Shown piece by piece: positions 40,076-47,428 of a stretch of DNA of 64,000 bases; position 1 is the stretch's first letter, and each line of letters starts with the position of its first letter. The DNA comes from a virus. The position numbers and the translations under genes were made by a program. The DNA lies in the IMG/VR virus record IMGVR_UViG_3300037086_000360, positions 62,001 through 126,000 of that record; one strand, 5' to 3'. The notes beneath the pieces are model-generated. The model searched no databases. It saw only the letters and a program-made list of their open reading frames with translations, and was not told the origin of the DNA.

Positions 40076-40264
40076 ATGAAAACAATCAAACCTCCTGAAC
40101 GGCCTCGCGGTCGCCTCATTCAAGATGGAAGCTCATGGGAATATGAGATGCCGTGGGATGAGGAAATGACAGAAGAACAAAAGGTGAAGTTTCAAACTCT
40201 TCACGGAAGAAAATGGAGAAGGTTTATGCTTGAAGAGCTTGGAATGAAAAGAAAGAAGATTTAG
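40076..40264 (+). CDS. Hypothetical protein
   Basis: A 62-aa protein, Pro/Arg-rich start, acidic middle and very basic end. TTTGGAG precedes ATG 40076. No family recognised. Confidence 0.72.
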   Translation: MKTIKPPERPRGRLIQDGSSWEYEMPWDEEMTEEQKVKFQTLHGRKWRRFMLEELGMKRKKI

Positions 40265-40302
40265 AAAGCAGTCAAAGAACTTAGAAAAATGTAGGGGGCA
40301 TT

Positions 40303-40566
40303 ATGGATTTTGACGATCTCATAACTGATAAACGTTTAGCAAAAAAAGTTATCGATGATCCAAACACCAGTGAAAATCTTCGAATTCTTTTGCAACTTGC
40401 AATGAAGAAAGATGGCCAAAACATCACTCCTACACAAGACATGTCGTGGGAAAAGTCGATGACCACAGAAAAAAACATGATTCTGCTTTGGTATGGTGTT
40501 TCTGATAAAGACCATAGTGGTCACATGGTTGGCATAGATAAGATTACAAAGAAACCTCTCAAATAA
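40303..40566 (+). CDS. Hypothetical protein
   Basis: An 87-aa mixed-charge protein with AGGGGG before ATG. No family recognised. Confidence 0.75.
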   Translation: MDFDDLITDKRLAKKVIDDPNTSENLRILLQLAMKKDGQNITPTQDMSWEKSMTTEKNMILLWYGVSDKDHSGHMVGIDKITKKPLK

Positions 40567-40571
40567 AACTT

Positions 40572-40645
40572 CAGGATGTGGGGAAGCTTGGTATCCCGCT
40601 TGCCTCGGACGCAAGAGAACGTTGGTTCAAATCCAATCATCCTGA
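40572..40645 (+). tRNA. tRNA-Pro (CGG)
   Basis: Acceptor CAGGATG pairs with CATCCTG, discriminator A, anticodon loop CTCGGAC, T-arm GTTGG/CCAAT. C1 is typical of Pro. Confidence 0.9.
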
Positions 40646-40661
40646 CTTCAATCAAAAACTT

Positions 40662-40735
40662 TGGGTGGTAGCTCAGTTGGCAAGAGCGCTTGCTCGACAC
40701 GCAAGAGGTCGGCAGTTCAATTCTGCCTCACCCAA
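40662..40735 (+). tRNA. tRNA-Val (GAC), C33 variant
   Basis: Acceptor TGGGTGG pairs with TCACCCA, discriminator A. Anticodon loop TCGACAC gives GAC, with C at position 33. T-arm GGCAG/CTGCC. Confidence 0.87.
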
Positions 40736-40742
40736 CTCTTCT

Positions 40743-40839
40743 CTATGGAGGTGAGCTTATAACTCACTGCTCATGGAGAGATACAATGACCAATGTGCGC
40801 CATTGGCGATCACTAGTCATTGCTAAAAATAACGGGAAT
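40743..40839 (+). ncRNA. Structured RNA, homologue A
   Basis: TCTC/GAGA with inner ATG/CAT and GGTGAG/CTCACT form the first hairpin; ATGAC/GTCAT enclosing CCAATG/CATTGG forms the second. The order hairpin, GATACRATG, TGTGC, then GATCACT and CATTGCTA, recurs at 41779-41901, so the two are related. It follows tRNA-Val directly. Confidence 0.5.
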
Positions 40840-40849
40840 AACCCCCTTA

Positions 40850-40857
40850 GCATATTT
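40850..40857 (+). promoter_or_regulatory. GCATATTT box before 40865 endonuclease
   Basis: GCATATTT begins 15 bases before ATG 40865; no Shine-Dalgarno in between. Confidence 0.62.
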
Positions 40858-40864
40858 TCTCTAA

Positions 40865-41707
40865 ATGTATAAATGTAAGATCTGTAGTAAAGAGTTTTCA
40901 ATTCAACAGAAAATGGCACGTCACTCTGTGAGTGCCCATCACTATAAGCCAAGAATCAAAAGAATAAAAGTCACTAAAAATTGTGAAAAGTGTGGTAAAC
41001 CTTTCGATGTCATCAGAGTGATTCACCTGAAGACAGGTGAGGTAAGTATACCCGGAGATGAAAAAAGATTTGATACTCGGAGTTGTGCAAACGGTCATCC
41101 TCACACTAAAGAATGGAAGTCAAATATAGGCAAGGGACTAAAAGGCAAAGCTTCTTGGCGTAAAGGAAAAGGAGAGCTGCACCCCACTAGATCTTGTAAA
41201 GATTGTGGAAAAACTATTCAATATGACAATAAATCTGGATTTTGTAGAAAGTGCTTACCAAAGCATCTCTATGAGAATCAACAATATAGAGACAATGTCT
41301 CTCTTCGGATGAAGAGAAAATACGCAAATGGAGAACTTAAAGGATGGATGTCGCGTTCTAAGCTGAGTTTCCCTGAATCGTTTTTTATAAGAGTATTGAC
41401 GAATAATCAATTGATTCAACATTGTGAAATAAACAAGAGAGTTTCCAAAAGAGCGCTTGGTTTGAATGACTCTGTTGGTTATTTTTTAGATTTCTTTTTT
41501 GCCAAGAAAATGATTGACTTAGAAATAGATGGAAGGCAGCATCTCTCCGATCCAGAGAGAATCAAGTCTGATAAAATCAGAGACAAGGCTCTTATAAAGA
41601 GTGGATATAAAGTCTATCGAATCAAGTGGGTAAATATCAAAAATGACATTGGCAAGAAATATATGAAAGAAGAGATCCAGAAATTTTTGGATTTTTACAA
41701 CAGGTAG
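40865..41707 (+). CDS. Homing endonuclease, C2H2 finger plus Vsr-like nuclease
   Basis: A 280-aa protein. Residues 3-26 are a C2H2 finger, followed by C-E-K-C-G-K-P-F and S-C-A-N-G-H-P-H-T-K-E-W, the same N-terminal module as the 6332 HNH enzyme. The C-terminal domain is different: L-E-I-D-G-R-Q-H near 218, then S-D-K-I-R-D and V-Y-R-I-K-W, the very-short-patch-repair/EDxHD nuclease pattern. The stop codon lies inside the downstream tRNA-Pro. The paralogue at 43294 has the same arrangement. Likely mobile, targeting tRNA genes. Confidence 0.88.
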   Translation: MYKCKICSKEFSIQQKMARHSVSAHHYKPRIKRIKVTKNCEKCGKPFDVIRVIHLKTGEVSIPGDEKRFDTRSCANGHPHTKEWKSNIGKGLKGKASWRKGKGELHPTRSCKDCGKTIQYDNKSGFCRKCLPKHLYENQQYRDNVSLRMKRKYANGELKGWMSRSKLSFPESFFIRVLTNNQLIQHCEINKRVSKRALGLNDSVGYFLDFFFAKKMIDLEIDGRQHLSDPERIKSDKIRDKALIKSGYKVYRIKWVNIKNDIGKKYMKEEIQKFLDFYNR

Positions 41708-41774
41708 TGGGGAAGTCCGGTATCCCGCTTGAATTGGAATCAAGAGATCGTTGGTTCAAATCCAACCTATCTGA
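41701..41774 (+). tRNA. tRNA-Pro (TGG)
   Basis: Acceptor CAGGTAG pairs with CTATCTG, discriminator A, anticodon loop ATTGGAA with T33, T-arm GTTGG/CCAAC. Overlaps the endonuclease stop by seven bases. Confidence 0.9.
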
Positions 41775-41778
41775 CTCT

Positions 41779-41901
41779 CATAGCGGGCTAATCATATGCT
41801 TTTCAAAAAAGAGTCTATGATAGCCCAGCTATGGATACGATGGCTATTGTGCATCTGCAATATATAACTTCATTGCTAAAGATGATCACTGACCATTGCT
41901 A
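41779..41901 (+). ncRNA. Structured RNA, homologue B
   Basis: CATAGC/GCTATG encloses GGCTA/TAGCC and TCATA/TATGA in one long hairpin (41779-41833). The following bases repeat the GATACGATG, TGTGC, GATCACT and CATTGCTA blocks of homologue A. Both copies follow a tRNA. Confidence 0.5.
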
Positions 41902-41991
41902 GGGTAGTATTCCACAGAGCGGTCTGTAAAACCGTTGGCGTTTCGTCAAACTGTGGTGGAAGCCGAAGGAGTTCAATTCTCTTACTACCCA
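41902..41991 (+). tRNA. Non-canonical tRNA-Tyr-like RNA (GTA)
   Basis: Acceptor GGGTAGT pairs with ACTACCC, discriminator A, hairpin GCGGT-CTGTAAA-ACCGT offers a Tyr GTA loop, and the T-arm has TTCAATT. But there is no D-arm. TTCCACAG after the acceptor pairs with CTGTGG(T)GGAA after the anticodon and TGGCG-TTT-CGTCA hairpins, enclosing both. A normal tRNA-Tyr follows eight bases later. Confidence 0.6.
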
Positions 41992-41999
41992 TTTTTCTT

Positions 42000-42081
42000 G
42001 CGTCGGTGGGAGAGCGGCAATTCCGGCAGACTGTAGATCTGTTGCCCAACGGCTACGCAGGTTCGAGTCCTGCCCGGCGCA
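42000..42081 (+). tRNA. tRNA-Tyr (GTA)
   Basis: Class II: acceptor GCGTCGG pairs with CCGGCGC, discriminator A, anticodon loop CTGTAGA with T33, variable arm around GCCCAACGGC, T-arm GCAGG/CCTGC. Confidence 0.92.
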
Positions 42082-42107
42082 ATCTCTTCTGCATATCAGT
42101 GCCGTAG

Positions 42108-42115
42108 GCATATTT
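42108..42115 (+). promoter_or_regulatory. GCATATTT box before 42132 gene
   Basis: GCATATTT lies 24 bases before ATG 42132, which has GAAAGG as a Shine-Dalgarno. Confidence 0.55.
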
Positions 42116-42131
42116 TTGATGAAAGGTAAAA

Positions 42132-42623
42132 ATGAAACTGAGAAAAGGATTTGTCAGTAACAGCTCTAGTGCGTCATTTGTCATCATCGATGCCTCTAGA
42201 GGATATGACTCTCTCGATGGATCCATTCTCACTGCTGGTTCTAGCTTAGGAGAAACTGAATTTGGATGGGGTCCTGAAAAGATTGAGGGCATTGGAACTC
42301 GAATCAATTGGGCCTATCTACAAGCTCATTACGCTCATCCAGAAGAAGATCCTCTTCTCGAAAAAGCAATCAGAGTTGTGCATGGAAATCAAAATCCGTA
42401 TCTCGAGATGCTGGAAGAGGTCATCAAGGAAAACTCATCCATTGAAGAAATCGATTGGGGATTCACGAAAGACAAGTATGGTGGTTTTGAAGATGGCTAC
42501 ATTGACCACCAGTCTAGTGCTGCTGAAGACAGAAACATGGAGATCTTTGAATCAAAAAATACTCTCAAGGATTTCATCTTTGGAAAAGCGTCTTACATTC
42601 AGCTAGACAACGACAACCATTGA
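42132..42623 (+). CDS. SNSSS-motif phage protein
   Basis: A 163-aa protein opening K-L-R-K-G-F-V-S-N-S-S-S-A-S-F, an N-terminal motif I know from many uncharacterised phage proteins (recalled). The remainder is acidic. The motif may be a processing or targeting signal; function unknown. Confidence 0.85.
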   Translation: MKLRKGFVSNSSSASFVIIDASRGYDSLDGSILTAGSSLGETEFGWGPEKIEGIGTRINWAYLQAHYAHPEEDPLLEKAIRVVHGNQNPYLEMLEEVIKENSSIEEIDWGFTKDKYGGFEDGYIDHQSSAAEDRNMEIFESKNTLKDFIFGKASYIQLDNDNH

Positions 42624-42634
42624 TTACATTCCCT

Positions 42635-42663
42635 CTTCGTAGAACCTAACGGTTGCGAAGAGG
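42635..42663 (+). terminator. Possible terminator hairpin
   Basis: CCTCTTCG pairs with CGAAGAGG; CATTCCCTCTTCGTA is repeated just downstream (42666-42680). There is no clean T-tract, so this may be a regulatory hairpin instead. Confidence 0.35.
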
Positions 42664-42786
42664 TCATTCCCTCTTCGTATAAAAGAAAAACTTGAAGAAA
42701 AGAGGTCATGAACTCTTCTCCTAGGGCAAGTATAGCCGGCGATAAGACGGAGGTGGTGGCCCATATCCATCAGGGGGAGCTTTCTT

Positions 42787-42794
42787 GCATACTT
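42787..42794 (+). promoter_or_regulatory. GCATACTT box before 42802 gene
   Basis: GCATACTT begins 15 bases before ATG 42802; no Shine-Dalgarno in between. Confidence 0.58.
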
Positions 42795-42801
42795 GATAGT
42801 G

Positions 42802-42969
42802 ATGACCAAGACCGACAAAACTTATACTTGTACGAAATGTGGAGCCAAAGGATTAGACTGGCACACTGTAAACATTGCACTTGGGCACTATATTGGAACT
42901 CACCATCTTGAAGTGAAATGGTGTGGTCCTATTGTTGAAGAAAAGAAGGTCAATGGTGAGAAGAGATAG
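42802..42969 (+). CDS. Small Cys/His protein
   Basis: A 55-aa protein with C-T-K-C near residue 10, H-T near 22, several later His and one Cys, possibly a zinc finger. Start supported by box spacing. Overlaps the next gene by 17 bases. Confidence 0.68.
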   Translation: MTKTDKTYTCTKCGAKGLDWHTVNIALGHYIGTHHLEVKWCGPIVEEKKVNGEKR

Positions 42970-43282
42970 ATCGACCTATGGTAGAACGTCAATCGACTAC
43001 TATCGATCGATTGATTACGACGTGAAGTTTTCTGCCGCGCTTTTTCCTAAAAAATGGACTACTCTCACTCATCATGGAAGTTGTCTCTCTTCTTTTACAG
43101 ACGGCTATCACGAATGTGACAAGTGCCATTGGACATTCATCCCCTATGGTGGACCCAAAGACAGCAAGGGAGTGTTCTGGCACTATTGTCCTGGATGTGG
43201 AAAGCGCATTCGACATAACGTGGTGAAACAATGTGATCCTTCTGGAAAATGTCCTCATGGACTCGGCATTGAAAGAGAATAG
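42953..43282 (+). CDS. Zinc-ribbon protein
   Basis: A 109-aa protein with C-D-K-C near 52, C-P-G-C-G-K-R-I near 77 and C-D-P-S-G-K-C near 92. The first two pairs form a classic ribbon. Starts at ATG 42953 inside the previous gene. Function unknown. Confidence 0.75.
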   Translation: MVRRDRSTYGRTSIDYYRSIDYDVKFSAALFPKKWTTLTHHGSCLSSFTDGYHECDKCHWTFIPYGGPKDSKGVFWHYCPGCGKRIRHNVVKQCDPSGKCPHGLGIERE

Positions 43283-43293
43283 CCTATTCCTTT

Positions 43294-44145
43294 ATGTATA
43301 AATGTAAAATCTGCAGAAAAGAGTTCGACACTCAACAAAGAATGACCTCTCATTGTTCCTCGCACTATTCAAAATCCAAGCGTATAGAAAGAATAATTGT
43401 CACAAAACATTGTGAGAAATGTGGAAAACCATTTAATGTCATTAGAACGCTTATATTGAAGACAGGCGAAATAAAGATACCCGAAAATGAGAAAAGATTT
43501 GATACCCGTAGTTGTGCAAATGGACAAATACATACTAAAGAATGGAAATCAAATATAAGTAAGGGAACGAAAGGAAAAACATCTTGGTATAAAGATGGAA
43601 GAAGTTCTCTGATTATTTTTTGTAAAGAGTGTGGAAGGAAACTAAAATACAACAACAAATCAGGTTATTGTAATCGACATTTTCGCGACCATGTATTTTC
43701 TACTGATGAATATAGAAAAAATCTTTCTTCTTCTGTAAGAAGAAATGTTGAAAATGGAACTCATAAAGGATGGCAAACTAGAAACATTGTTAGCTATCCG
43801 GAGAAGTTTTTTATTGATGTTCTGAAGAATAATCAACTTTTTGAGAAATGTGAGATGAATAAACCAATCTCAAAGAGTTCTCTTGGACTTAGTGGTAATG
43901 AAAACTATTTTTTAGATTTTTTCTTTGCAGAAAAAATGATTGATTTGGAAATTGATGGAAAGCAACATTTCTATGAAGATAGAATAGAATCAGACGAAAC
44001 AAGGGATGCTGCTCTTACAAAAAATGGCTATAGAGTTTATCGTATCAAATGGAAGAGCATCAATAGGCCTGAAGGCAAAGCATATATAAAGACAGAGATT
44101 GATAATTTTTTAGAGTTTTACAACGGGCAGTATTTCAATTGGTAG
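43294..44145 (+). CDS. Homing endonuclease, C2H2 finger plus Vsr-like nuclease
   Basis: A 283-aa paralogue of the 40865 enzyme along its whole length: C2H2 finger (3-26), C-E-K-C-G-K-P-F, S-C-A-N-G-Q-I-H-T-K-E-W, and nuclease core L-E-I-D-G-K-Q-H near 221 with E-T-R-D and V-Y-R-I-K-W. The last 22 bases lie inside the downstream tRNA-Pro (TGG), the same isoacceptor as the other copy's neighbour, suggesting that unit moved or duplicated together. Confidence 0.88.
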   Translation: MYKCKICRKEFDTQQRMTSHCSSHYSKSKRIERIIVTKHCEKCGKPFNVIRTLILKTGEIKIPENEKRFDTRSCANGQIHTKEWKSNISKGTKGKTSWYKDGRSSLIIFCKECGRKLKYNNKSGYCNRHFRDHVFSTDEYRKNLSSSVRRNVENGTHKGWQTRNIVSYPEKFFIDVLKNNQLFEKCEMNKPISKSSLGLSGNENYFLDFFFAEKMIDLEIDGKQHFYEDRIESDETRDAALTKNGYRVYRIKWKSINRPEGKAYIKTEIDNFLEFYNGQYFNW

Positions 44146-44196
44146 AATGCCTGGTTTGGGACCAGGCGGTTCCCGGATCGTGCCCGGGCTGCCCGA
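44124..44196 (+). tRNA. tRNA-Pro (TGG), second copy
   Basis: Acceptor CGGGCAG pairs with CTGCCCG, discriminator A, anticodon loop TTTGGGA giving TGG. The T-loop is ATCGTGC, not the usual TTCRANY. Sequence is otherwise unlike the first tRNA-Pro (TGG). Confidence 0.85.
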
Positions 44197-44223
44197 CTTT
44201 CTCCCCGACTAAAGAGGTGCTTG

Positions 44224-44637
44224 ATGGTTGATTGCTTGAAGAGGTTCAAGAAGTTCTATATGATTCCTCTCAACAGAAAGATCACTACTTTACTGGCTGG
44301 AGTTCTCGCTACTTGTTTTCCTGCTGTTGGTTTTATTTACGCCCTTCAAGCTCACAACATTACATATATCGTCATCTACACCACTCTTATGGGCTTAGTC
44401 TTTCTCTTTGTGCCGCCTCTGATTTGGAATGTCAATTTGAAAGACATGGAAAAATCAGAAAAAGAAGCTGAAGAAGAAAAGCAGTGGTTCGTTTCAAATG
44501 AAAACAAAGCAATTGATGAATATAGCGACAATGTGATCTTCTATGTCAATGATCTTCTTCATGACAAACCATGGTTTTCCAAATCAATGAAAAGTAAGCT
44601 TGTGAAAGCCATCATTTCGAAGCTGGGGAGTGTATGA
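44224..44637 (+). CDS. Two-segment membrane protein, family copy 1
   Basis: A 137-aa protein: membrane segments at about 20-43 and 48-68, then a Glu-rich cytoplasmic tail ending in a basic helix (K-L-V-K-A-I-I-S-K-L). Two relatives follow at 44634 and 45211. GAGGTG precedes ATG. Confidence 0.83.
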   Translation: MVDCLKRFKKFYMIPLNRKITTLLAGVLATCFPAVGFIYALQAHNITYIVIYTTLMGLVFLFVPPLIWNVNLKDMEKSEKEAEEEKQWFVSNENKAIDEYSDNVIFYVNDLLHDKPWFSKSMKSKLVKAIISKLGSV

Positions 44638-45050
44638 TGAGAGTAGTCAATTGGTTTGTTGGTCGCGTGAGAGGGTTGAAGAAGGTTCGTCTTGGCCGTA
44701 AGCTTTCTCTTTACGGCTTTGGTTTTTTTGTTTTCGCCTTCATTATGATCATTACAATAGGCACTCACACTCCACATGCTTTCCTTCTTGGAATTGCCTG
44801 CTTTGCCATCTGCCTTGTTTGGTTTCCTCTTGCATTTCTCTTTACTGACGTTGAGTTTATTGAAAAGAGAGAGAAGGCTGAAGAAGACAGGAAGCAAGAG
44901 TTTATCAACAATCAAGACAAGGTGATCGAGGATTTGAGTGATTGGTATGCCAAAAATCTCTGTATTACTCTTGAGTACCGTCCTGAATTCACTTTGGAAG
45001 CGAAAAATAAACTCATCACCAAAATCATATCGAAATTGGAGAATATATGA
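44634..45050 (+). CDS. Two-segment membrane protein, family copy 2
   Basis: A 138-aa paralogue with segments at about 20-40 and 45-65 and the tail ending K-L-I-T-K-I-I-S-K-L-E-N. ATGA overlap with copy 1. Confidence 0.83.
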   Translation: MMRVVNWFVGRVRGLKKVRLGRKLSLYGFGFFVFAFIMIITIGTHTPHAFLLGIACFAICLVWFPLAFLFTDVEFIEKREKAEEDRKQEFINNQDKVIEDLSDWYAKNLCITLEYRPEFTLEAKNKLITKIISKLENI

Positions 45051-45214
45051 TGCCATTCAAAGAGGGAGAAATTGTTGTTTTGAAATCTGGTGGACCCAAG
45101 ATGACCATCAAGACAATTTATTCCGAACTTGAGATCAAGTGCACTTGGTTCGATACCTTGGGTCATGCTCAAGAGCATGTCTTTCCGGCCATTCTCCTAA
45201 GAAAGGCGTCATGA
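45047..45214 (+). CDS. DUF2158-like protein
   Basis: A 55-aa protein with G-E-I-V-V-L-K-S-G-G-P-K-M-T followed by C-T-W-F-D, the signature I associate with the DUF2158/YodC family of small beta-barrel proteins. Overlaps both neighbours. Function of the family is unknown. Confidence 0.82.
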   Translation: MMPFKEGEIVVLKSGGPKMTIKTIYSELEIKCTWFDTLGHAQEHVFPAILLRKAS

Positions 45215-45624
45215 TGAAAAGGCCCTCCTTTTTCAGACGGATGAAGTTGATCAATCGATCCTACATAATCACGCAATCTGCCGTGATCTTGTTTATGATC
45301 ATTGTCAATTTTCTTGTTGCTTCTATTCATCCTGTAACCGTCATACTTTTGGTTGCTGGTGCTGCTAGTCTCTTTGAACTGATTGTTTTTCTTCCTCTCC
45401 TGTTTCTTATGGAAATAAGAAAAGTTGAGAGGGGTTACGAAGAATTCGAAAAAGAAAAACAGGAGTTTTTAGCCGATCCAGAACGAAAGTTGAAAAGATA
45501 TAGCAGTCAAGTTGTCAGTGCAGCAATGGCTCTGATTTGGCACTTTCCTCTATTTACTCCTGGTGCAAAGAACCAACTCATTGATAGGATCATTAGTGAG
45601 CTCTCAACAGAAAAAGATCACTGA
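45211..45624 (+). CDS. Two-segment membrane protein, family copy 3
   Basis: A 137-aa third relative: segments at about 18-40 and 44-66, tail ending Q-L-I-D-R-I-I-S-E-L. Coupled by ATGA to the DUF2158-like gene. Confidence 0.82.
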   Translation: MMKRPSFFRRMKLINRSYIITQSAVILFMIIVNFLVASIHPVTVILLVAGAASLFELIVFLPLLFLMEIRKVERGYEEFEKEKQEFLADPERKLKRYSSQVVSAAMALIWHFPLFTPGAKNQLIDRIISELSTEKDH

Positions 45625-45772
45625 AAACGATATCATCGCTTCAGAAGCAAAAATACTTCTCGATGATGGAACTCAATGTAAAAAGTGCGGTAAAGTTGTC
45701 ACACCAGACGCTGAGTTTTTTGGTTGGCTCTGTCCGGAGTGTTCCGAATATGGCAAAAAAAAATACTCCTAA
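45596..45772 (+). CDS. Zinc-ribbon miniprotein with SEAKILLDDG motif
   Basis: A 58-aa protein: A-S-E-A-K-I-L-L-D-D-G, then C-K-K-C and C-P-E-C. GTG 45596 overlaps the previous gene; AGGA upstream. Same plan (A-K-x-L-L helix plus Cys pairs) as the 5442 and 39492 families. Confidence 0.7.
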   Translation: MSSQQKKITENDIIASEAKILLDDGTQCKKCGKVVTPDAEFFGWLCPECSEYGKKKYS

Positions 45773-46061
45773 ATCGGTAACCTGCTCAAAATGTCAGAAG
45801 AGTTCTCCTCTCAATAAGATCATAGTTAAAAAAATCGATATACCATTTGGCATTCCCACTCTTTGGTTGGTAAACAAAGAAGATTATGATTTAGTTCCTC
45901 CTGAGTTGGTCGCACAGGCGATGTTGGGTGATGGAATCATTCCTGCGCGCCTTACTGGAGAAGATAGATTTTGCCCTCATTGCAATTGCCACTACACATA
46001 CAAAGATTTAGAAAAAGTTGGTCTCTTTCCACCTGTCGACATGTCAAAATTTCATCTGTAG
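45750..46061 (+). CDS. Zinc-ribbon protein
   Basis: A 103-aa protein with C-S-K-C near 12 and C-P-H-C-N-C near 82. Overlaps the previous gene by 23 bases. Function unknown. Confidence 0.75.
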   Translation: MAKKNTPKSVTCSKCQKSSPLNKIIVKKIDIPFGIPTLWLVNKEDYDLVPPELVAQAMLGDGIIPARLTGEDRFCPHCNCHYTYKDLEKVGLFPPVDMSKFHL

Positions 46062-46096
46062 ACAATTCTGCCGAGTTTCTGTAAGATAATAACATA

Positions 46097-46489
46097 ATGC
46101 AGCTTGAACATGAAATAATTGAAGAACTCTTTTCAGATTCTCAGTTTGTACAAATGTTGATAGACATCAGTAGTGACAATTTTGACAGTCTTGAAGAACT
46201 TTTTCCAGCCAAATGGAAGTTTTCTGAAGACAGATATGATATGGACAAAGACTCTGTCAGACGAATAGAACACTTGAAAAAGACACAGAGTTTGTTTGCC
46301 GTAAACACTACTGGAGACGAAGACACTAATTTCAGCTTTCTCAGTGTAGAAAAACAATATGGTGACCTGTTGATCTGGGTGCTCGACAAAATCAAATACA
46401 ATTGGTCTCCAATAGAAGATTTCCATCCAGATAACTACGAAGAATATAATAAGAGTGAAAATGATATGGATAACATATATGACGAGTAG
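46097..46489 (+). CDS. Acidic hypothetical protein
   Basis: A 130-aa Asp/Glu-rich protein. A TAAGATAATA element lies just before ATG, a second recurring upstream motif. No family recognised. Confidence 0.78.
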   Translation: MQLEHEIIEELFSDSQFVQMLIDISSDNFDSLEELFPAKWKFSEDRYDMDKDSVRRIEHLKKTQSLFAVNTTGDEDTNFSFLSVEKQYGDLLIWVLDKIKYNWSPIEDFHPDNYEEYNKSENDMDNIYDE

Positions 46490-46495
46490 TGTGAT

Positions 46496-47185
46496 ATGAC
46501 GACTGATTTGTTGACTCTTCTTGAGGGTAAAAAAGACCCCAACATAGAAAAACGTCTCATCAAAAAACTTGGAACCATTTCAGTTTATAGTGTCAATGGA
46601 TTCAAAGTCAGAAACTTGAAGAAATCTGACGAAGAGTTCACAAACTGCGCGCAGCACTATCAGCTTCCCAGGCTCATTCCAAAAAACGAATTTTGGATCG
46701 ATGAACATACTCGAAAAGACGAACAACACTTTTATATAGACGGCATGCTCTCAATGATAAAATCTCTTGCTCAAAGTGTTCCTCACCTCAAGGCCGTCAA
46801 GATCTCCGACAGAAAGGAAAGAGACGAAAGAAAAAGTGCGTCTGGTGAAATGATGAGCATCAAGTCCGGTGATTTCAAGATTGAGAAACGACTTTGGAAA
46901 AATCTCAAAGATGGAACAAAAGTCTATATTGTCAATGGCAAACAAGTCAGAGACGTCTACAAGGTCGATTACACCGAGGGTGGACATGGATATGTATATG
47001 GGTTCGTCCCAAAAGATGAGATTTGGATTGACGACGATGTTGTTTCTGCAGAGAGACCATTCATTTTTCTTCATGAACAGCTTGAAAGAGATAAGATGAA
47101 GAATGAGGGATGGAAGTACAATAGGGCCCACGCTTTTGCAGCCGAGAAGGAATGGGAAGACCGTCAAGATAAGGAGACAGCATGA
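46496..47185 (+). CDS. Protein with duplicated domain
   Basis: A 229-aa protein made of two copies of one domain: E-K-R-L-I-K-K-L ... V-Y-S-V-N-G-x-K-V-R ... P-K-N-E-F-W-I-D at about 19-75, and E-K-R-L-W-K-N-L ... V-Y-I-V-N-G-K-Q-V-R ... P-K-D-E-I-W-I-D at about 126-180. The C-terminus has N-R-A-H-A-F-A-A-E-K. Known to me only as a hypothetical phage family. Confidence 0.82.
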   Translation: MTTDLLTLLEGKKDPNIEKRLIKKLGTISVYSVNGFKVRNLKKSDEEFTNCAQHYQLPRLIPKNEFWIDEHTRKDEQHFYIDGMLSMIKSLAQSVPHLKAVKISDRKERDERKSASGEMMSIKSGDFKIEKRLWKNLKDGTKVYIVNGKQVRDVYKVDYTEGGHGYVYGFVPKDEIWIDDDVVSAERPFIFLHEQLERDKMKNEGWKYNRAHAFAAEKEWEDRQDKETA

Positions 47186-47409
47186 AATTCTCCAAGCTTT
47201 TATCTGAAAAGCTTTTTCACAAGCACAATTGGGAAAAAATTAAAGAAAGCATTGGCAGAAGTAACTTTCAGGGTATTGCTGGAGATGATGTTCCCAATGT
47301 GAGAGTCAAGGCAGTCAAAGAGAAGTGTAAGACGTGCAAGAAAGAGCGAGCATATCTGATTGACGGCCATGGAACCCATTATCCAATCGATTCATCTAAA
47401 ATAAAATAA
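47182..47409 (+). CDS. Hypothetical protein
   Basis: A 75-aa basic protein with C-K-T-C near 53 and an N-terminal H-K-H. Overlaps the previous stop by four bases. No family recognised. Confidence 0.78.
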   Translation: MKFSKLLSEKLFHKHNWEKIKESIGRSNFQGIAGDDVPNVRVKAVKEKCKTCKKERAYLIDGHGTHYPIDSSKIK

Positions 47410-47410
47410 A

Positions 47411-47418
47411 GCATATTT
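47411..47418 (+). promoter_or_regulatory. GCATATTT box before inserted tRNA
   Basis: GCATATTT begins 18 bases before the tRNA 5' end at 47429, the same spacing as at two other tRNA genes. Confidence 0.62.
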
Positions 47419-47428
47419 ATTTTCGCAT

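Noticed and set aside
42708-42911. 67-aa open frame
   Set aside because: No ribosome-binding site, overlaps the better supported gene at 42802 and crosses its promoter-like box.
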